In this document: in pieces, positions 8,673 through 18,076 of the stretch
How the letters are laid out: each line of letters begins with the position of its first letter
Numbering within the stretch: the stretch's first letter is position 1
Assembly (NCBI GenBank): GCA_963772515.1
Contig: CAVYXC010000003.1
Coordinates: forward strand, 62,001-126,000
DNA: 64,000 nucleotides
Source of the DNA: JAFAHD01 sp963772515
Lineage (GTDB): Bacteria > Vulcanimicrobiota > Vulcanimicrobiia > Eremiobacterales > Eremiobacteraceae
Direction of reading: 5' to 3'
Notes under the pieces: model-generated
The model's input: the letters and a program-made list of their open reading frames with translations, nothing else
Databases searched by the model: none
What the model was told of the DNA's origin: nothing
Translations under genes and position numbers: made by a program

Positions 8673-8699
8673 TGTCCGAAAGCTCGCTCGCCAAACGTT
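8673..8699 (+). promoter_or_regulatory. Possible ECF-type promoter before the DGPF gene
   Basis: TGTCCGA (8673-8679) and CGTT (8696-8699) are spaced by 16 bases. ECF42 factors are reported to use TGTCGA / CGTC-like elements before DGPF genes, so this is a weak candidate for autoregulation. A GCGCCG-AACA-CGGCGC hairpin (8711-8726) lies between it and the ribosome site. Confidence 0.25.
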
Positions 8700-8746
8700 G
8701 AAGGGGTAGGGCGCCGAACACGGCGCTCACGCAAGGAGGCAGTATC

Positions 8747-9082
8747 GTGGGTGAATTTCTCTACATCTATCGTGGTGGAGCGCGGGCGCAATCTCCGGAA
8801 GAGGGCGAGCGCGTGATGCAGAAGTGGGTCGCTTGGATGGAAGAACTGGGCAAGAAGGGCCACATGAAAGAGCGCGGCCAACCGTTGGATCCGAGCGGCA
8901 AAGTCGTCAAGGGCAAGGACAAGGTCGTGACCGACGGTCCATACGCGGAATCGAAAGATCTGGTCGGCGGCTACACGCTGGTCGAGGCGAAGGACTTGTC
9001 ACAAGCGGCGGAGCTCGCCAAGGGTTGCCCGATCTTCGAGTTCGGCGGATTGGTGGAAGTTCGCCCCGTCATGGAGATGTGA
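8747..9082 (+). CDS. DGPF/YCII-domain protein
   Basis: Small dimeric alpha+beta barrel protein of 111 residues with the name-giving motif as DGPYAESKD (about residues 64-72). YCII/DGPF proteins are routinely encoded next to ECF42 sigma factors; their biochemical role is not settled. GTG 8747 has a clear AAGGAGG site just upstream. Its TGA overlaps the ATG of the sigma factor gene by one base, so the two are co-translated. Confidence 0.92.
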   Translation: MGEFLYIYRGGARAQSPEEGERVMQKWVAWMEELGKKGHMKERGQPLDPSGKVVKGKDKVVTDGPYAESKDLVGGYTLVEAKDLSQAAELAKGCPIFEFGGLVEVRPVMEM

Positions 9083-10335
9083 TGGAGCCCGGCGAGCATC
9101 TGTTCCGCCGCGAGGCGGGGCGCATGGTCGCCGCACTCACACGCATCTTCGGTCTCCACAATCTCGCATTGGCAGAAGACGTCGTACAAGACGCCTTCTG
9201 TCGTGCGTTAGAGGTCTGGCGGATCCGCGGTCTCCCAGACAATCCGGCGGCATGGCTCATGCGCACGGCCAAGAACCGTGCGATCGACGTCTTGCGCCGC
9301 GAACGCCGCGCGCTCGACTTCGCGCCCGAGCTGGGCCGCCTGTTCGACAGCGAGTGGACGCTCGTCCCTACGGTCACCGGGCTGTTCGCCGAGCACTCGA
9401 TCAGAGACGATCAGCTGCGCATGATGTTCACCTGCTGTCACCCGCGCTTGCCCGAACAGGCGCAGATCGCGCTTATGCTCCAGCTCGCGTGCGGCTTCAC
9501 CGCCGCCGAGATCGCGAGCGCGCTCCTGAGCCGACGCGCGGCCATCGAAAAGCGCGTCACGCGCGCGAAGAAAGTGCTGGCCTCGTCGAAAACCCTGTTC
9601 GATTTCGCTGACCTCGAGTTTGCGACGCGTCTCGTCGCCGTTCAGCGCGCGCTCTACCTGCTGTTCAATGAAGGCTACCACGGCGCGTCCGCACAGGGAG
9701 CTGTTCGCGTCGAACTGTGCCGCGAGGCCATGCGGTTAGCGGGGCTCTTACTCGACAATCCGCTGACGGCGACGCCCTCGACCTACGCGCTGTGCGCCCT
9801 GATGCATCTTCACGCGGCTCGCCTGCCGGCGCGCATCGACGCGTCTGGCGCTTTGACGGCGCTCTACGATCAGGATCGATCGCGTTGGGACGCGCGGCAG
9901 GTGGCCGAGGGGGAGCGGCTGCTCGAGTACTCTGCGAAGGGCGGTGAGCTAAGCGAGTATCACGTCGAGAGCGCGATCGCGTGGATCCATGCGAACGCGC
10001 GGCGCATCGAAGATACCGATTGGGCGAAGATCGTCGCGCTCTACGATACCCTTATGACGATCCGGGGTTCACCGGTGGTGGCGCTTAACCGTGCGATCGC
10101 GATAGGAGAGCTCGAAGGACCGCAACGAGGCATCGAAGCGATCGAGGGGATCGCGGATCGCGAGCGCCTCGACGAATATCCGTTCTATCACGCGGCGCTC
10201 GCGGAGCTCGAGCTGCGCCGCGGGAGGGATGCGGCGGCTCGTTCGTACTTCCGGACGGCGCTAGGGCTCGCGCGCAACCCGATGGAACGCACCTTTCTCG
10301 AACGACGTCTAGAGATGTGCTCGATAAGGAGTTGA
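9082..10335 (+). CDS. RNA polymerase sigma factor, ECF42 type with C-terminal TPR-like extension
   Basis: ECF sigma factor of 417 residues. Sigma2 (about residues 10-80) shows the AEDVVQDAFCRALEVW helix and PAAWLMRTAKNRAIDVLRR; sigma4 (about 110-165) contains the FTCCHPRLP and TAAEIASALL segments. Unlike ordinary ECFs it continues with about 240 helical residues, including LLFNEGYHG and AIAIGELEGPQ, the TPR-containing tail that defines ECF42. No anti-sigma factor is present, as expected, since the tail replaces one. It is coupled to the DGPF gene upstream and 3 bases before an SDR gene. Confidence 0.93.
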   Translation: MEPGEHLFRREAGRMVAALTRIFGLHNLALAEDVVQDAFCRALEVWRIRGLPDNPAAWLMRTAKNRAIDVLRRERRALDFAPELGRLFDSEWTLVPTVTGLFAEHSIRDDQLRMMFTCCHPRLPEQAQIALMLQLACGFTAAEIASALLSRRAAIEKRVTRAKKVLASSKTLFDFADLEFATRLVAVQRALYLLFNEGYHGASAQGAVRVELCREAMRLAGLLLDNPLTATPSTYALCALMHLHAARLPARIDASGALTALYDQDRSRWDARQVAEGERLLEYSAKGGELSEYHVESAIAWIHANARRIEDTDWAKIVALYDTLMTIRGSPVVALNRAIAIGELEGPQRGIEAIEGIADRERLDEYPFYHAALAELELRRGRDAAARSYFRTALGLARNPMERTFLERRLEMCSIRS

Positions 10336-10338
10336 CGC

Positions 10339-11076
10339 ATGGAGTTGGCTGGACATACCGTGCTGGTGACCGGCGGCGCCAGCGGCATAGGCGCGGCGAT
10401 CGCGACGCGTTTTCTGGCCGCCGGCAGCGAGGTGATCATCTGCGGGCGGCGTGAAGAGAAGTTGCGCGAAGCCCAGGCCAAGCATCCGAAACTGCGCACG
10501 CACGTGTGCGATGTCGAGGACCCATCGCAGCGCGTCGCGCTCTTTGAATGGGCGGTGCGCGAGTTCCCCAAACTCGACGTGCTCGTCAACAACGCCGGGA
10601 TTCAACAGCGCCACGCGTTGGCAAGCGAACTCGAGTGGGCACACGTCCGTCGCGAGATCGCGATCAACTTTGAAGCGCCGGTGCATCTCACGATCCTGAT
10701 CATCCCACACTTGCGCGAACAAGAACGGCCGGCGATCATCAACGTCACTTCAGGTCTAGCCTTTTTGCCGCGGGCTGAGGTGCCCGTCTACTGCGCGACG
10801 AAGGCGGCGATGCACTCGTTCACGCAGTCGTTGCGCTTCCAGCTGCGCGAGACTGCTATCAAAGTTGTCGACATCATCCCGCCGGCGGTAGACACGGATC
10901 TCGGCGGTCCGGGCCTGCACACTTGGGGCGTTCCGCTCGAGGAGTTCGCGGATGCCGTTTTCGCGAAACTCAAGACCGACGACGATCGTGAGATCGCGTA
11001 CCAGTTCTCCGCCCAGGCGAGCCGCGCGTCGCGTCAAGAGCTCGACGAGATGTTCGTGCGGATGAACCAGGCCTAG
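10339..11076 (+). CDS. SDR family oxidoreductase, DltE-like
   Basis: Short-chain dehydrogenase of 245 residues with VTGGASGIG, NNAGIQQ and YCATK. The overall pattern (IQQRHAL after NNAG, IIPPAVDTDL near residue 180) matches the DltE-like group, whose substrate is unclear. It begins 3 bases after the ECF42 sigma gene and is probably the third gene of the DGPF-sigma-SDR unit. Confidence 0.88.
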   Translation: MELAGHTVLVTGGASGIGAAIATRFLAAGSEVIICGRREEKLREAQAKHPKLRTHVCDVEDPSQRVALFEWAVREFPKLDVLVNNAGIQQRHALASELEWAHVRREIAINFEAPVHLTILIIPHLREQERPAIINVTSGLAFLPRAEVPVYCATKAAMHSFTQSLRFQLRETAIKVVDIIPPAVDTDLGGPGLHTWGVPLEEFADAVFAKLKTDDDREIAYQFSAQASRASRQELDEMFVRMNQA

Positions 11077-11113
11077 GACATATCTGCCCGTCCGCAAAAG
11101 TGTGGCAGGGCAT

Positions 11114-11188
11114 CGGGCCGTAGCGTAGCTTGGTTATCGCGCCTGACTGGGGGTCAGGAGATCGCTGGTTCGAATCCAGTCGGCCCGA
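11114..11188 (+). tRNA. tRNA-Pro (anticodon GGG)
   Basis: The cloverleaf folds by eye: acceptor CGGGCCG (11114-11120) pairs with CGGCCCG (11181-11187), followed by discriminator A. The D arm is GCG...CGC. The anticodon stem CCTGA/TCAGG holds loop CTGGGGG with anticodon GGG after T33, and the T arm is CTGGTTCGAATCCAG. C1-G72 is typical of bacterial tRNA-Pro. CCA is not encoded. Confidence 0.95.
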
Positions 11189-11229
11189 AAGTCCTAGGTC
11201 GGAACAGTGCGCGACCCGAACGCTGTGAG

Positions 11230-13063
11230 ATGGGCAGCCAGAGTTTGAGGCCGCCTGATGAGGCTACTGGGGCACCCAGCAGCCGCGCGCTTCGAGCCCT
11301 CATAGTGATAGGCATCGCGATCGTACTGATCGGCGTATCGGTGCCGAACGTCATCTTGGACGCGACTGGGAAGATCGGCGGCTATCGTTTCACCGGAGAC
11401 TTCAGCCGCGGAAGCGCCACGATCACCGAAGTTGACGCGGGCAGCGACGCGTGGAGAGCAGGCTTGCGTCCGGGCGACAGACTGATGCTTCGCTCGTTCG
11501 CGGATCGTTTGGCGGTGCAGGGATTCACGTTTGTCCCTGTGGGCAAAAAGATCACGGCCGATTACATTCACGACGGCGTGGAGCGAACTGCGGTGCTGAC
11601 TGCAGAACGCTCCGTGCCATCCGTAGCGTTCTTCGTTTTGCCGCTGAAAACGTCTGATCTACATTCTGTTCATCGTGACCGGCGCGGCGCTCGTCCTGCT
11701 CCGGCCGAGCAGGATGACGTGGGCGTTCTACGCGTATGCCTGCGGCACTGCCCCTGCCGTGCCGCTCCTGCTCGGATATCTTGGTGTGCCTGCCCTGCTC
11801 GTTTTCCAGATCGGTCTTGCGACCTACATACTGAGCACCTCGGTCGCATCGACCGCCTTCCTCGTCTTTGCGGCGCGATTTCCCGACGACGCGGCGACTG
11901 GATGGCGCCGGAAAGCGGACTCGGCCGCGCCTTACATTTTCATCGCGCTCGTCATCGCAACTCTTGTCTCGAACTATGAGTATTTTGTCGCTGACAGTCC
12001 CTCTGCTGTGCCTGTGTTCCTCGCACTGACGTCCGCTTTTATCGGACTATACATTCTTGGCTTTGCCGCCCTCGTCACGACGTACTTCGGCTCCGCGGGG
12101 AGCGCTCGCCAACGAACTTCATGGGTCATCGCAGGCCTAGCGGTCAGCGCCGTCGTCCTGGGCGCCCAAGCCCTGGACGTCGTGACGCATTTTTGGCCCT
12201 CGACCGCCGTTGGCGTGGATGCCCTATCCTTGTTCAACGTCGCGGTGCCGCTGACGGTCGCGTACGCGGTCCTGCGCCATAACATCCTGGACATTCGTTT
12301 CGTTATCAGCCGCGCGCTCGTCTATGGCGTGATGACGTCGCTTCTCGTCGTCGTCTTCGCGCTCATCGACTGGATCTTCGTCAAGCAGCTCGAGAACACA
12401 GGCCTCGGCATCGTGGCCGAGGTCGGCGCCGCTGTCGGGCTCGGTTTCTGGCTGAACTCGCTTCATCATCACGTCGATCAGTTTGTCGACTCGGTGTTTT
12501 TCCGCCAGCGCTATCTGATGGAAAAACGACTCGCGCGTGTTGCCGGCGCGCTGCCGCATGCTGTCACGGCGGACTTCGTCGATGAGACGCTCGTCGCAGA
12601 GCCTCATAACGCATTACAGCTCGCCTCGTGCGCAGTTTTTCGGCGGATAGACGACGGACAGTATGTGCGCACGAAATCGCTGGGCTGGTCAGACGATGAC
12701 TGCCGGACGCTCGACCTCAACGATCCGATGCTCTTGCAGCTCGTGGCGGGGCAGGTGCCGCTTGACCTTCACGATCTCCGTTGGCCGCGGACCGATCTTC
12801 CCGACGGCGCGGCACGCCCCGTCCTTGCGGTGCCCGTGCTGGTCCGACGGCAACTCATCGACTTCGCGCTGTACGGCTCGCGCGCCGTCGGTGAGGCGCT
12901 TGATCCGGACGAGGTGAAGTCATTGAACGCACTGGCTTCGGGCGCGTCGGTGGCATTCGATCATATAGAGGCGGAGGAGCTGCGGCGGAAAGTTGATGCT
13001 GTTGTGCGGGAAAATCAAGCCTTGCGCACAGCAATCGCGGCGGACAATGGCGGCCACGGCTAA
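11230..13063 (+). CDS. Membrane sensor-like protein with PDZ and GAF-like regions (frameshifted)
   Basis: Two frames make one protein. The first, from ATG 11230, has a transmembrane helix and a PDZ-like domain (AGSDAWRAGLRPGDRL). It runs off-frame at an AAAA run (11647-11650). Removing one A gives PLKRLIYILFIVTG and joins it to the second frame, which runs to 13063 with about eight transmembrane helices, LRHNILDIRFVISRALVYG and a GAF-like C-terminal domain (residues about 450-590). No histidine-kinase or GGDEF domain is present. This architecture resembles sensor proteins that have lost or never had an output kinase. The frameshift may be a homopolymer error or a true mutation. Confidence 0.7.
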
Positions 13064-13097
13064 AACGTCAAGGTGAGGGTGGCCCCCGAGACGTTTA

Positions 13098-13333
13098 TGA
13101 TACGCTATCTAGTCGAGCTTGCGTTGATCATCGCCATATCTGGTACCGATCTTGACTCAGCACGGGCGACGTCCGCGCTCGCCATCCATGGACCGTCGGT
13201 AAAGCACGGCCTACATCTTGCGACCTCGAAAGCGCCGTCGTTCCGGCTGTATCTCTTCCGCACACGCATCGACGATCCCAAGCGCATTATGGTCGTAATC
13301 GATGATGACCATGTTTCGTCTACACTGGAATAG
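13098..13333 (+). CDS. Small hypothetical protein, possibly secreted
   Basis: A 78-codon frame starting MIRYLVELALIIAIS, a signal-peptide-like hydrophobic stretch, and ending in an acidic segment. GTG 13073, in the same frame, is an alternative start. It follows the PDZ/GAF gene closely. No family recognised; it may be spurious. Confidence 0.3.
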
Positions 13334-13532
13334 TCGTCAGTCCTAACCCAGGAGTTCGTGGCCGGGCATTGCGCTGTGGATCACGCGGGAGTATGTCGAT
13401 CTAGGCGCCCTTCGAAGCCCCGGCCCGTTAGAAGGACCAGAGGGGGCCCATCGGGCGCGGCGAATGCCATTGCGTCAGTCGCTTCAAAGCGCGCGTTTTT
13501 CCGCGTTTCCTGACATAGTCGAGGAGGGACTC
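13334..13532. other. Intergenic region before the liv cluster
   Basis: About 200 bases with no convincing reading frame. The only clear signal is the GAGGAGGG ribosome site at 13521-13528 that sets the livK start. I see no confident promoter. Confidence 0.4.
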
Positions 13533-14768
13533 ATGATACGCCGCGCAGTCTGCCTCTTAGTCGTCTTCGCATGCGCGTTGCTGCCGTTCGCCGCGGCGGT
13601 CCGGGCCGACACGCCGGCCGCTCCGAGCGAGATCGTCATCGGCGCCGCACTTCCATTGACCGGGGAAGAGAGCCGCGTCGGCACCTATTTCAAAGCGGCC
13701 TACGAGCTCGCGGTCAAAGAGGTCAACGATCAAGGCGGTCTCTACCTCAAAGCATATGGCAAGAAGTTGCCTGTCCGGCTGATCATCTACGACGACAAGA
13801 CAGACGCGGCCACATCGCGTGACCTCTACGAGCGCCTCGCTGTGCAGGATCACGTCGACGCGTTTCTCGGCGGCTATTCGACCGATCTGATCATGGCCCA
13901 GACCGTCCCTGCCCAGACGCACAAGATCCCCTACGTGAACGGCGGCGGTGCGGCGACCAAGATCTACCAGCGCGGTTTCACCACCATCTTCGGACTGCTC
14001 GCCTCCATCCAGGCGCTGGCGTTGACGGAATGCGACTTCATCGAGAAGATGCAGGCCGACGGCAAACTGCCCAAACCGCTCAAGATGGCGGTCGTGTACG
14101 AAAACACGCCGCACGGCGTCGACTTCAACGACGGCCTTAATCAATGCGCGACCAACAAGCCGCAGAACTTCCAGATCGTGATGAGCGAGGCATTCGACCT
14201 GCACGGCAAAGACTTCTCACCGCTGCTCGACAAGGTGAAGGCCGCCAACGCCGATGCGTTCATGGCCGACGCGCACCTCGACGACTACATCACGATGCAG
14301 CGCCAGTACAAGCAGGCCGGGTTGCACCACAAGTTCATCACCTACGGCGCGCGCGGCCCCGAGAAAGCGGCACGCGACGCGCTGGGCGACGGCGTCGACT
14401 ACATCGTCGCGGCGTCGTGGTGGAGCAGCCAGCTCCCGGGACCGGCGGTCAAGGCATTCGTCGCCAAGTGGGCCACGGCGGAACCGACCATGTCGCCAGA
14501 ATGGTTTTCGGCGCTGCCATACGAGACCGCGCAGGTCTTATTCCTGGGCCTGACCACTGCAGGGACGACGGACAAGAACGCGGTGATCGACGCGCTGCGC
14601 AAGACCGATCTGCACGGCACGCTCATGCCGACCGGCGTGGTCAAGTTCCAGGCTGATGGCCAGGTCAACTTGCCCTTCGTGGTCACGCAGAATCTTCCGG
14701 GCGGTTCGGTCATCGTGGTCTGGCCGCTAACCGAAGCGACCGGGAAGCCAGTTTTGCCGGTGCCGTGA
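13533..14768 (+). CDS. livK: Branched-chain-type ABC transporter substrate-binding protein
   Basis: Periplasmic type I binding protein of 411 residues. The signal peptide is MIRRAVCLLVVFACALLPFA, cleaved near AVRADTP. The mature part starts EIVIGAALPLTGEESRVG, the classic Leu/Ile/Val-binding family opening. ATG 13533 is chosen because a GAGGAGGG site lies just upstream and the signal peptide begins there. It heads a five-gene importer. The ligand may be an amino acid, amide or carboxylate; the acyl-CoA synthetase at the operon's end points to a carboxylate. Confidence 0.93.
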   Translation: MIRRAVCLLVVFACALLPFAAAVRADTPAAPSEIVIGAALPLTGEESRVGTYFKAAYELAVKEVNDQGGLYLKAYGKKLPVRLIIYDDKTDAATSRDLYERLAVQDHVDAFLGGYSTDLIMAQTVPAQTHKIPYVNGGGAATKIYQRGFTTIFGLLASIQALALTECDFIEKMQADGKLPKPLKMAVVYENTPHGVDFNDGLNQCATNKPQNFQIVMSEAFDLHGKDFSPLLDKVKAANADAFMADAHLDDYITMQRQYKQAGLHHKFITYGARGPEKAARDALGDGVDYIVAASWWSSQLPGPAVKAFVAKWATAEPTMSPEWFSALPYETAQVLFLGLTTAGTTDKNAVIDALRKTDLHGTLMPTGVVKFQADGQVNLPFVVTQNLPGGSVIVVWPLTEATGKPVLPVP

Positions 14769-14790
14769 CGGAGCGCGCGAGCGCGCGCGC

Positions 14791-15666
14791 ATGGACAACG
14801 TATCGACCCTGATCTCGGCGCTGCTCGTCGCCGGCCTGTACGCGACGATGTCGTACAGCCTTGCCCTCATCTACGGCGTGCTCAAGATCATCAACCTCGC
14901 CAACGCCGGCTTCCTCATGATCGGCGCCTACGCGACCTGGTGGATGTGGTCGTCGTGGGGGCTCAATCCGCTGCTCGCTCCTCTCCTTATCATCCCGGCG
15001 TTCTTCGTCATCGGCGTGCTGATGGAGCGCAGCATGATCCAGCGCGTCGTCGATCAAGAACCGATCGTCTCGCTGCTACTGCTCTTCGGCGTGTGGCTGG
15101 TGCTGCAGAACCTGGCCTATCTGCTGTTCACCGGCGACACGCGCTCCATCACCATCCCGCTCACCGACGCGGTCTTCCAGCGCGGGGACATCGTCATCCC
15201 GTGGGCTCGGGTCTACGTGTTCGGAGTGGGAGCGTTGACGCTTGTCGCGATGCAACTGTTCCTTACGCGCACGCAGCTGGGCCGTGCGATCCGCTCGATC
15301 GCGCAGGATCGTGATGCCTCGCGCCTGGTCGGCATCGACGTGCGCCGCGTCAATGCGATCGCGTTCGGAATCGGCATCGCGCTCCTCGGCCTGGCAGGCT
15401 CGCTGCTCTCGCTGATCTATTCGTTCAATCCCGACTTCGGACGGACGCTGACGCTCAAGTCATTCTGCATCGTCGTGCTGGGCGGCCTCGACTCGTTCGT
15501 CGGGGTGGCGTTCGGATCGATCGCGCTCGCGCTTGCCGAGGCGTTCGGTGTCCGCTACATGCCCGCGTCCCTGCAGAACCTGATCTCATTCGTCTTGCTG
15601 GTCGTCGTGCTCATCGCATTCCCAAAGGGCATCGCGGGGCTCTTACGGCGCAAGAGCGGTGTCTAG
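14791..15666 (+). CDS. livH: Branched-chain amino acid ABC transporter permease LivH
   Basis: Inner-membrane permease of 291 residues with about eight helices. YGVLKIINLANAGFLMIGAY near residues 27-46 and GSLLSLIYSFNPDFGRTLTL are LivH signatures. ATG 14791 lies 22 bases after the binding protein. Its TAG overlaps the start of the second permease. Confidence 0.95.
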   Translation: MDNVSTLISALLVAGLYATMSYSLALIYGVLKIINLANAGFLMIGAYATWWMWSSWGLNPLLAPLLIIPAFFVIGVLMERSMIQRVVDQEPIVSLLLLFGVWLVLQNLAYLLFTGDTRSITIPLTDAVFQRGDIVIPWARVYVFGVGALTLVAMQLFLTRTQLGRAIRSIAQDRDASRLVGIDVRRVNAIAFGIGIALLGLAGSLLSLIYSFNPDFGRTLTLKSFCIVVLGGLDSFVGVAFGSIALALAEAFGVRYMPASLQNLISFVLLVVVLIAFPKGIAGLLRRKSGV

Positions 15667-16621
15667 ACGGATCGTCCTGCCCCAGCTGGCGGGTGCACTG
15701 GTCCTGCTCTGCGCGGTCGCGTTGCCGTTCGCCCTGCCGCACGCCGAATACGCGCTCGACGTTCTCTTCCTTATATTCCTGTACGGCGCGATGAGCTCGG
15801 CCTGGAACATCATCGGTGGGTTCGCCGGTCAGATCTCGTTCGGTCATGCTGCGTTTCTTGGAGTCGGCGCGTACACGACGATGATCCTGTGGGGCGAAGG
15901 TTGGTCGCCGTGGGCGACACTGCCGATCGCGGGCGGTCTCGCGGCGTTGTACTCGGTCGTCGTGGGCGTGCCGGCGTTCCGCCTCCGCGGCCCGTACTTC
16001 TCGATCGCGACGATCGGCATCGGCGAGGCGACACGCCTCATCGCCCTCAATTGGAGCAAACTCACGGGCGGCGCTTCGGGGCTCACCATGGCAGAAGGGC
16101 CCTCTCCGGCGGTCCAATACCTGAGCGCATTGGCGCTGTGCGTCGTGGCGTTCGGCATCTCGTGGTGGATCGTGCGCTCGCGCTTCGGCCTTGCGCTGAC
16201 CGCGATCAAACAGGACACCGATGCAGCGCAGACACTGGGCGTTTCGCCAACGCTGGTCAAGACCCAAGCGCTTGCGATATCCGCGGCGCTCGTCGGCATC
16301 GCCGGCAGCGTCTACGCGATGCACTACTTATTCGTCAGTCCGGACTCGGTCTTCGGCTTTTCGACCGCGATCGCGCTGGTGATCATGCCCATCATCGGCG
16401 GCGTCGGAACCGTATGGGGGCCGCTCATCGGCGCGGTCATCTACACCTTCATCCGCGAAGAGTTCGCCGCCAAGCTCGCCAACGCCGATCTGCTCGCGTT
16501 CGGCCTGCTGCTGATCGCGATCGTGCTCTTCGAGCCCAAGGGTATCGTCGGCGCGTGGCAGGCGTTCATGCGTCGCCGCACCGCCGCGAGCCGCGTCGCC
16601 GGAGCGCACGCCGATGGTTGA
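15659..16621 (+). CDS. livM: Branched-chain amino acid ABC transporter permease LivM
   Basis: Second permease, 320 residues, about nine helices, with the LivM hallmarks NIIGGFAGQISFGHAAFLGV (about residues 50-69), FRLRGPYFSIATIG and the EAA-like loop. The GTG start overlaps livH by 8 bases. The C-terminus overlaps livG by 8 bases. Confidence 0.95.
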   Translation: MSRRIVLPQLAGALVLLCAVALPFALPHAEYALDVLFLIFLYGAMSSAWNIIGGFAGQISFGHAAFLGVGAYTTMILWGEGWSPWATLPIAGGLAALYSVVVGVPAFRLRGPYFSIATIGIGEATRLIALNWSKLTGGASGLTMAEGPSPAVQYLSALALCVVAFGISWWIVRSRFGLALTAIKQDTDAAQTLGVSPTLVKTQALAISAALVGIAGSVYAMHYLFVSPDSVFGFSTAIALVIMPIIGGVGTVWGPLIGAVIYTFIREEFAAKLANADLLAFGLLLIAIVLFEPKGIVGAWQAFMRRRTAASRVAGAHADG

Positions 16622-17358
16622 GATCGTGGAACAGCCGCTGCTTTCCGTCCGCGGCGTCACCAAGCGCTTCGGCGGACTCGTCGCGGTCTCAAACGTCGAC
16701 CTCGCGGTCGGCAAAGGAGAGATCCTCGGGTTGATCGGACCCAACGGTGCCGGCAAGTCCACGCTCTTCAAACTGATCGCCGGCATCGACTCGCCCGAAC
16801 GCCGGCACCATCGCCTTCGGCGGCAGACTGATCTCGGGCAGCCGCGCGGATCGGGTCTGCAGGATGGGCGTGGCCTCCACGCATCAGATCGTGAGGCCGT
16901 TCCCGCACATGAGCGTGCTCGACAACGTCATGGTCGGCGCCTTCTTCGGACGCGTGCCCGGTCCGCGCAGCCCGCTGCAAGCGCGCGAGATCTCGCTCGA
17001 CGTGCTGGAGTTCTGCGGTTTAGACGCGCGGGCGGGCGACCCGGCGCGCGTGCTCACCCTCGCCGGACGCAAGAGGCTTGAGATCGCGCGTGCGCTTGCA
17101 ACCGGCCCGACGCTGCTTTTGCTCGACGAAGTGCTCGCGGGCTTGAATCACACCGAGACGGATCGCACGATCGAACTCGTGCGCGCGATACTCGATCGCG
17201 GCACGACGATCGTGATGGTCGAGCACAACCTGCGCGCGGTGCGCGGGCTATGCTCGCGCATCGCCGTCATGGCGCAAGGCCAGAAGATCGCCGACGGCGA
17301 TCCGACAGCCGTGCTCGCGGACCAGAATGTGATAGATTCCTATCTCGGGACCGCCTAG
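16614..17358 (+). CDS. livG: Branched-chain amino acid ABC transporter ATP-binding protein LivG (frameshifted)
   Basis: ATPase of the importer. The N-terminal part has VTKRFGGLVAVSNVDL and Walker A GPNGAGKST. The frame breaks after GIDSPE at 16798-16799: dropping one A of GAAC restores GIDSPDAGTIAFGG and joins the downstream frame, which holds ASTHQIVRPFPHMSVLDN, the signature region as LTLAGRKRLEIARALA, Walker B LLLLDEVLAGL, and the His-loop MVEHNL. The C-motif is LAGRKR in place of LSGGQ; LivG proteins commonly show LsyGqqR, so this is slightly odd. Total about 247 residues once repaired. Probably an assembly indel, since all other operon genes are intact. Confidence 0.85.
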
Positions 17359-17359
17359 C

Positions 17360-18076
17360 ATGGGTCAGCCGCTGCTCGCGCTCGATCACCTTTTCGCCGG
17401 CTACGGCGACATCCGCGTGCTCGAGGATGTGTCGCTCGACGTCCATGCGGGCGAGATCGTGACGATTCTCGGCGCCAACGGCGCGGGCAAGACCACGCTC
17501 TTATTGACGATATCGCGCCTCATCGACCCGAGCGCCGGCTCGATCGCGTTGTGCGGCGAGGATGTCACGCGCGCGCGGTCCGAGCGCATCGTCGAGCTCG
17601 GGCTCGCGCATGTGCCCGAGGGCCGCAAGCTGTGGCCGGAGATGAGCGTCGAAGAGAATCTATTGCTCGGCGCGTACGTCTCCCGCGCGCGCCGAGGGAT
17701 CGACGAAGCGCTCCAACGCGTTTTCACGCTGTTTCCGCGCGTCAAAGAGCGCCGGCGGCAGACAGCAGGCACGCTCTCGGGCGGCGAGCAGCAGATGGTG
17801 GCCATCGCGCGCGGTCTGATGTCGCAGCCGAGGGTGTTGCTGCTCGACGAGCCGTCGCTCGGCTTGGCGCCTGTCGTGCTGCACGAGCTCTTCGCATCGA
17901 TCCGTACGATTCAAGCCGGCGGGGTCGCAATCGTGCTCGTCGAACAAAACGTCAAACAGGCGCTTGAGATCGCGACGCGCGGCTACGTGATCGAAAGCGG
18001 CACGATCGTGATGTCGGGAACGCGCGACCAGTTGCTCGCGAGCGACGACATCCAGAAAGCGTATCTCGGCTTGTGA
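17360..18076 (+). CDS. livF: Branched-chain amino acid ABC transporter ATP-binding protein LivF
   Basis: Second ATPase, 238 residues. Walker A is GANGAGKTT, the signature motif LSGGEQQMVAIARGLM is complete, and Walker B is LLLDEPSLGLAP. GLAHVPEGRKLWPEMSVEEN is the LivF-type Q-loop region. It starts one base after the livG stop, and its TGA overlaps the GTG of the acyl-CoA synthetase gene (GTGA). Confidence 0.95.
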   Translation: MGQPLLALDHLFAGYGDIRVLEDVSLDVHAGEIVTILGANGAGKTTLLLTISRLIDPSAGSIALCGEDVTRARSERIVELGLAHVPEGRKLWPEMSVEENLLLGAYVSRARRGIDEALQRVFTLFPRVKERRRQTAGTLSGGEQQMVAIARGLMSQPRVLLLDEPSLGLAPVVLHELFASIRTIQAGGVAIVLVEQNVKQALEIATRGYVIESGTIVMSGTRDQLLASDDIQKAYLGL

